Position numbers and translations under genes: made by a program
Part shown: piece by piece, positions 15,012 through 18,303 of the stretch
Layout: each line of letters starts with the position of its first letter
Numbering within the stretch: the first letter of the stretch is position 1
Source: JACZWL01 sp046756445
GTDB taxonomy: Bacteria; Pseudomonadota; Gammaproteobacteria; Steroidobacterales; Woeseiaceae
Length of the DNA: 18,303 bases
Direction of reading: 5' to 3'
NCBI GenBank assembly: GCA_046756445.1
Contig: JBHHWI010000060.1
Coordinates: 1 to 18,303, forward strand
The notes under the pieces: model-generated
The model's input: only the letters and a program-made list of their open reading frames with translations
Database searches by the model: none
Told to the model about the DNA's origin: nothing

Positions 15012-15617
15012 CTACGTGTGAGACCAGTTCTTCGCATCGTCGGTGTCACCCGGTGACAGGCCCAGAATGTCTCCCTCGGTATTGACGCCCAAACCCAGCA
15101 CGGTTCTGTTTGCATAAGCGAAGTAAGCGGTGACCTGATTGATCTCGAGGATCTCGCCGTCTTCGAGTCCGGCGGCACGAAGCTTGTCGATATCTTTTTC
15201 ATCGACATTGCCGGGATCAGTGGTCAGCTTCTCCGCGTATTCCAGGCCCGCCAGCTCCCTGCCATCGAATACCGTCGCCGGATCGTATTGCTCCAGCGCG
15301 CGTCGTATGTCGGCGGCCTTTTGGTCGTCGCCGAGCATCCGGCACAGACCCGCGAAGTGATGTTCCACGCAGTAGTCGCACTCGTTCAACAGGCTGACAT
15401 AAACCCCGATCGTTTCGAGCCGGGATTTCGAAAGCGAATTCGCCGAATGATGCAGCACGTTCTTGTACAGCGTCATATGCCCTTCCATGGTGTGCGGGCG
15501 CAGGCTGTGCGCGAGCATGATGTTGTCTACCTTGTCCCCGGGCCCCTTGATCCGGTCGTATAGTTTTTTCAATCTGCCGCCTGCCTGTTCACAGGCGATT
15601 GTCTTGATCCAGGTCAT
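15012..15617 (-). CDS. AhpD-like / carboxymuconolactone decarboxylase-family protein
   Basis: A 201-residue all-helical protein of the AhpD/CMD superfamily, subgroup often named peroxidase-related enzyme. The AhpD catalytic pattern is complete: Glu68, Cys80-x-x-Cys83 and His87 (in SRLETI and ECDYCVEHH), with the same spacing as in AhpD (Glu, 12 residues to Cys, CxxC, then His four after the second Cys). This predicts a thiol-based peroxidase or disulfide-exchange activity. The start ATG at 15617 overlaps the ACMS decarboxylase stop by 4 bp (ATGA), so the two are translationally coupled. The frame stays open upstream but only as shadow of the decarboxylase gene. Its role in tryptophan/anthranilate degradation is not established. 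It may protect the iron enzyme or detoxify reactive semialdehydes, which is speculation. Confidence 0.87.
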   Translation of the reverse strand: MTWIKTIACEQAGGRLKKLYDRIKGPGDKVDNIMLAHSLRPHTMEGHMTLYKNVLHHSANSLSKSRLETIGVYVSLLNECDYCVEHHFAGLCRMLGDDQKAADIRRALEQYDPATVFDGRELAGLEYAEKLTTDPGNVDEKDIDKLRAAGLEDGEILEINQVTAYFAYANRTVLGLGVNTEGDILGLSPGDTDDAKNWSHT

Positions 15618-16615
15618 TGGCTCTCCAGACCGAGGAAGTCGACTGCGTTGCCGCCGAGCAGTTTCTCTTTGCTCGCTGCGTCGAACGCGGCCGCATCGCG
15701 AATGAGTTGGCCGACAGATTCCTCGCCCAGCGGAAACGGATAGTCCGAGCCGAGCATGACCCTGTCCTCGCCGCAGACGTCCACGAGGAACTCGAGCGCC
15801 CGCTCGTCGAACACGGCCGAATCGACGTAGAACCTGCCGATATAGTGCGAGGGCGGATGCCGCGACTCGCCGCGCACGACGTCGCGCCTGTGCCAAGCGT
15901 TCTCGAGCCGGCCGAGCAGGAACGCGAAGCTGCCGCCGCCGTGCGCGAAGCAGATCCTTAATCTATCCGGCAGCCGGTCGAACGCGCCGCCCGAGATCAT
16001 CGACACGATGCCGAGCTGGGTCTCCGCCGGCATGCCGACGGTCCAGGCCATCATGTATTTCTCGGTGCGGTTGTCCCCCATCATGTCCCAGGGATGCACC
16101 AGCACGGCCGCGCCCTCGTCCGCACAGTGCTGCAGGAAGGTGATCAGGCCCTCGTCATCGAGATTGCGATCGCCGACATGGTTGCCGATCTGCACGCCGA
16201 CGTGGCCGTCGGCCATCGCCCGGCTCAGCTCCTCGCAGGCCGCGTCGGTATCCTGAAGCGGCACCTGGCAGAGGGACAGCAGGCGTCCCTGACCCTGCGC
16301 ACAGATTTCCCGGGCGGCATCGTTGAACAGGCGGGCGCAATCGGCCGCGTGTGCGGCCGGCCGGTTATAGGCGAACAATACCGGGGTGGCGCTGATCACC
16401 TGCAGGTCGATGCCGTCGCGGTCCATCTCCTCGAGACGCCGGGCGGCGTTCCAGCAGGCGTCGTACACGGGCCGGAACTCCCTGTCTCCGACCATGACCG
16501 TGGCCTTGCCGTTCCCGTCGTGCCGCAGCCACGGCCAGTCCGGCGTGCCGAACTTCCCGGCGAGGTCGGGCCAGCTCTCGGGGAAGAAATGCGAATGTAT
16601 GTCGACGACGGGCAC
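15614..16615 (-). CDS. nbaD: 2-amino-3-carboxymuconate-6-semialdehyde decarboxylase (ACMSD)
   Basis: A cytosolic zinc amidohydrolase-fold decarboxylase that converts 2-amino-3-carboxymuconate semialdehyde to 2-aminomuconate semialdehyde. Its 333 residues match the family length. Metal ligands are His7 and His9 (DIHSHFFP), His174 (VLVHPWDM), His225 (CFAHGGG) and Asp291 (MLGSDYPFPLG), all characteristic of ACMSD. The start is a GTG at 16615: the codons immediately upstream are TAG CGT TCC, so an in-frame stop bars any earlier start. The ribosome-binding site is poor (AGG 11 nt upstream, contributed by the adjacent MITE-like element). The gene ends in an ATGA overlap with the AhpD-like gene. The dioxygenase that makes its substrate is encoded just upstream, beyond the inserted element. 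Confidence 0.94.
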   Translation of the reverse strand: MPVVDIHSHFFPESWPDLAGKFGTPDWPWLRHDGNGKATVMVGDREFRPVYDACWNAARRLEEMDRDGIDLQVISATPVLFAYNRPAAHAADCARLFNDAAREICAQGQGRLLSLCQVPLQDTDAACEELSRAMADGHVGVQIGNHVGDRNLDDEGLITFLQHCADEGAAVLVHPWDMMGDNRTEKYMMAWTVGMPAETQLGIVSMISGGAFDRLPDRLRICFAHGGGSFAFLLGRLENAWHRRDVVRGESRHPPSHYIGRFYVDSAVFDERALEFLVDVCGEDRVMLGSDYPFPLGEESVGQLIRDAAAFDAASKEKLLGGNAVDFLGLESQ

Positions 16616-16625
16616 GGAACGCTAG

Positions 16626-16864
16626 CCTGAACATTGCATGAGAGTCCGGGATCGTGGGCGCGAGATCGTTGTGGCTGACACCGCTCTGGACCGAGAGCCA
16701 TAACGGGCTATGGCTCGAGGGAAGAGCCAGTCAGGCGCAACGAGATCCGGCCACAATCCGGACAGCCAGTGAAATCGACAAGGTGTCAGCATTCGGGTTT
16801 TCGTCATCCGTATTGAAATCATAACGTTGTCAATGATCTCGGGCAGTCTCGTGCAATGTTCAGG
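16626..16864. mobile_element. MITE-like non-coding element with 18-bp terminal inverted repeats
   Basis: The ends 16626-16643 and 16847-16864 are inverted repeats matching at 17 of 18 positions (outer sequence CCTGAACATTGCA), with weaker similarity continuing inwards. The roughly 239-bp interior has no coding frame of substance. The flanks are CTAG on the left and CTAA on the right, so a TA, CTA or imperfect 4-bp target duplication is possible. If the ends are extended by one base (GCCTGAAC), the duplication is TA. Both flanking genes are intact: the dioxygenase stop codon and the in-frame TAG before the decarboxylase start are the two copies of the target site. No transposase is present. IS1380-like (ends beginning CCT) or TA-inserting IS630-like origins are both possible; I cannot assign the parent. 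Confidence 0.8.
16674..16790. repeat. Internal inverted repeats of the MITE-like element
   Basis: GCTGACACC at 16674-16682 is repeated in reverse complement at 16782-16790. Between them GAGCCATA (16695-16702) pairs with TATGGCTC (16709-16716) over a 6-nt loop. The element can thus fold into nested hairpins in the operon transcript, which could stabilise, process or attenuate it. Confidence 0.6.
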
Positions 16865-17428
16865 CTAAATCTCCACCCAGCCTTCGGGCGGCTTTCCCTT
16901 TCCCTGGTGCAGCGCCCCGCAGTTGGGGCAGGTGCGCGCCTGCTCGTCCTGGTGGAACGCCGCAAACACTTTCGGCAGCTTGTCGACGATGCCGCTCGCG
17001 CCACCCAGCTCGACCTCCACACGGTGCACGCGGTGCTTGCAGCCGAAGCAGTACCATTCGAAGGCGTCCTTCATGCCGGGCGCTCGCGGCGACTCGACCA
17101 CCAGCCCGATCGAGCCTTGCATCGGCCGCTGCGGCGCATGCCGGACGTGCGGCGGCAGGAAGAATACCTCGCCTTCGCGGATCGGCACGTCGTAGATCTC
17201 GCCGTCGTCGGCGATCTTCAGGACCATGTCGCCTTTGATCTGGTAAAACCACTCCTCCACCGGGTCGTCGTGGAAATCGACCCGCGTGTTGGGGCCGCCC
17301 ACCACCATGACGATCATGTCGCCGTCGGCGTGCAGCAGCTTGTTGCCGACCGGCGGCTTCAGGCTGTCTTTGTTTTCCTCGATCCAGCGCTCGAAGTTGA
17401 AGGCTTTCAGTCTCGGGTGCGTGTTCAT
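16865..17428 (-). CDS. nbaC: 3-hydroxyanthranilate 3,4-dioxygenase
   Basis: A cytosolic cupin-fold extradiol-type dioxygenase that opens 3-hydroxyanthranilate to 2-amino-3-carboxymuconate semialdehyde. Its 187 residues have the bacterial length. Catalytic iron ligands are His53, Glu59 and His97. Substrate-contact residues Arg49, Arg101 and Glu112 are in place; all six are offset by two from the Cupriavidus metallidurans numbering I recall. The second, rubredoxin-like iron site of bacterial enzymes is complete: Cys127 and Cys130 (YCFGC), Cys167 and Cys170 (CPNC). The start overlaps the deaminase stop by 4 bp (ATGA). The stop TAG directly abuts the MITE-like element. Function is very secure. 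Confidence 0.96.
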   Translation of the reverse strand: MNTHPRLKAFNFERWIEENKDSLKPPVGNKLLHADGDMIVMVVGGPNTRVDFHDDPVEEWFYQIKGDMVLKIADDGEIYDVPIREGEVFFLPPHVRHAPQRPMQGSIGLVVESPRAPGMKDAFEWYCFGCKHRVHRVEVELGGASGIVDKLPKVFAAFHQDEQARTCPNCGALHQGKGKPPEGWVEI

Positions 17429-17847
17429 GTCGGTTTGTGCGCCACGACTTTCATCTCGATCAGCAAATGCGGGTGCGGCAGCTGGTGCACGGCGACCGTG
17501 GTCCGGGTCGGCCCGTCGACGCCGAAGTACTCCGAGTAGGTCTGATTGTATGCGTCGAAATCCTTCATATCGACGAGAAAGGCCGATACATCGACGACAT
17601 CCCCGAGGTCCGCGCCGACGCTTTGCAGGATGTCCCGGATGTTTTCGATGACCGCCCGGGTCTGTTCGCGTATGTCGAGCCTGAGGCTGCCGTCGGCCTC
17701 GACTTGCGCACCGGCGATGCTCTCGTCGGCGCGCCGCGAGCTCGTACCCGACACGAAAACGAGATCGCCCACCGTCTTCACGTGCGGAAAGGTCCCGCGC
17801 GGCTTCGCCTTGCCCGCGACGACCTTGCCTGTACCCGTCTTGTTCAT
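17425..17847 (-). CDS. nbaF: 2-aminomuconate deaminase (RidA family)
   Basis: A 140-residue cytosolic RidA/YjgF-family protein, of the length and sequence type of 2-aminomuconate deaminases (AmnD/NbaF), which hydrolyse 2-aminomuconate to 4-oxalocrotonate plus ammonia. The segment FVSGTSSRRADESIAGA (about residues 31-47) is typical of this subgroup. The C-terminal PHLLIEMKVVAHKP carries the family's conserved Glu. General RidA imine deaminases share the fold, but the location between the aldehyde dehydrogenase and the dioxygenase makes the pathway role convincing. Its ATG at 17847 overlaps the dehydrogenase stop (ATGA), and its stop overlaps the dioxygenase start in the same way. Confidence 0.92.
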   Translation of the reverse strand: MNKTGTGKVVAGKAKPRGTFPHVKTVGDLVFVSGTSSRRADESIAGAQVEADGSLRLDIREQTRAVIENIRDILQSVGADLGDVVDVSAFLVDMKDFDAYNQTYSEYFGVDGPTRTTVAVHQLPHPHLLIEMKVVAHKPT

Positions 17848-18303
17848 AGCTTGATGCAGATGTTGGTCGGTTCGGAGTAGAAATTGAGGGAGTACAGTCC
17901 GCCTTCGCGGCCGATCCCGGACAACTTCACGCCGCCGAAGGGCGTGCGCAGGTCACGCAGGTACCAGCAGTTGACCCAGACGATGCCCGCGTCTATTTGC
18001 CGCGCCACATTGTGTCCGCGTTTCAGGTTTTCGGTCCATACCGCCGCCGCCAGCCCGTAATCGCTGTCATTCGCAAGAGCCACCGCCTCGTCGTCGGTCG
18101 AGAAAGGGGCGACGTGGCACACCGGACCGAAGATCTCCTCGCGGACGCAGCGCGCCGTCTCGGCAAGCCCCGTCAGGATGGTCGGCTCTATCCATGCGCC
18201 AGCATCGCGCTCATCCCCGAACTCCGGGAATCCCCCGCCGGTCTCGACCGTGGCGCCCTCCTGCCGCGCCAGCTCGTAATACGACAGGACCTTTTCCCTG
18301 TGC
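17844..18303 (-). CDS. Aldehyde dehydrogenase, probably 2-aminomuconate semialdehyde dehydrogenase (partial)
   Basis: The C-terminal 152 residues of an NAD(P)-dependent aldehyde dehydrogenase; the rest, including the catalytic Cys, lies beyond the right edge. Family signatures seen are EEIFGPV with the preceding CVR, the segment NDSDYGLAAAVWTENL, WVNCWYLRDLRTPFGG, and GIGREGG near the end. The context points to the AmnC/NbaE step, oxidation of 2-aminomuconate semialdehyde to 2-aminomuconate. The RDLRTPFGGVKLSG segment also fits the hydroxymuconic semialdehyde dehydrogenase group. The frame continues upstream to the window edge (REKVLSYYELARQEG), so an internal ATG at 18122 is not the start. 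The stop overlaps the deaminase start by 4 bp. Confidence 0.92.
   Translation of the reverse strand, partial: HREKVLSYYELARQEGATVETGGGFPEFGDERDAGAWIEPTILTGLAETARCVREEIFGPVCHVAPFSTDDEAVALANDSDYGLAAAVWTENLKRGHNVARQIDAGIVWVNCWYLRDLRTPFGGVKLSGIGREGGLYSLNFYSEPTNICIKL

Noticed and set aside
16616..16864. Small frames inside the gap between the dioxygenase and ACMSD
   Set aside because: They are short, shared with element ends or neighbouring-gene shadows, and lack ribosome-binding sites. The gap is better explained as a non-coding MITE-like element.

Overview
The window reads as chromosomal DNA from a GC-rich Gram-negative bacterium. It encodes a C-terminally aromatic outer-membrane beta-barrel, a LolA-like periplasmic protein, FtsX/LolC-type ABC permeases and several lipoprotein signal peptides. 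Two long perfect palindromes around the core AAGGGGACAGTACACTTATT resemble intergenic repeats I associate with gammaproteobacterial genomes (from memory, unchecked). A marine or environmental gammaproteobacterium is my best guess. No rRNA, tRNA, CRISPR array, phage gene or complete insertion sequence was seen.

Layout. (1) 1-2697, minus strand: a truncated M48 metalloprotease lipoprotein with C-terminal TPR-like sequence (runs off the left edge), preceded upstream by an APC-family amino-acid permease. (2) 2698-3498: a hemerythrin-like gene on the plus strand, bracketed by two copies of one palindromic repeat, with a bidirectional terminator-like hairpin after it. (3) 3499-9136, minus strand: a tight six-gene operon, in transcription order exported cupin, LolA-like protein, FtsX permease, FtsX permease, LolD-like ATPase, outer-membrane barrel. 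Adjacent genes overlap or nearly touch. Together they could make an inner-membrane to outer-membrane route for a lipid or other hydrophobic cargo. (4) 9240-14323: a divergent pair, a YtcJ-like amidohydrolase lipoprotein (minus) and a 1090-residue secreted Asp-box/BNR repeat protein (plus). (5) 14313-18303, minus strand: a 3-hydroxyanthranilate meta-cleavage (kynurenine degradation) operon. In transcription order it holds an aldehyde dehydrogenase (partial, off the right edge), 2-aminomuconate deaminase, 3-hydroxyanthranilate 3,4-dioxygenase, ACMS decarboxylase, an AhpD-like CxxC protein and a FAH-family enzyme.

Pathway logic of region 5: the dioxygenase opens 3-hydroxyanthranilate to 2-amino-3-carboxymuconate semialdehyde, the decarboxylase makes 2-aminomuconate semialdehyde, the dehydrogenase makes 2-aminomuconate, and the RidA-type deaminase gives 4-oxalocrotonate. 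The FAH-family enzyme could act further down.

The points most worth following up are the LolCDE-like operon with its own LolA-like carrier and barrel, and a roughly 239-bp MITE-like element. That element sits exactly between the dioxygenase stop codon and the decarboxylase start, splitting an otherwise translationally coupled operon without damaging either gene.
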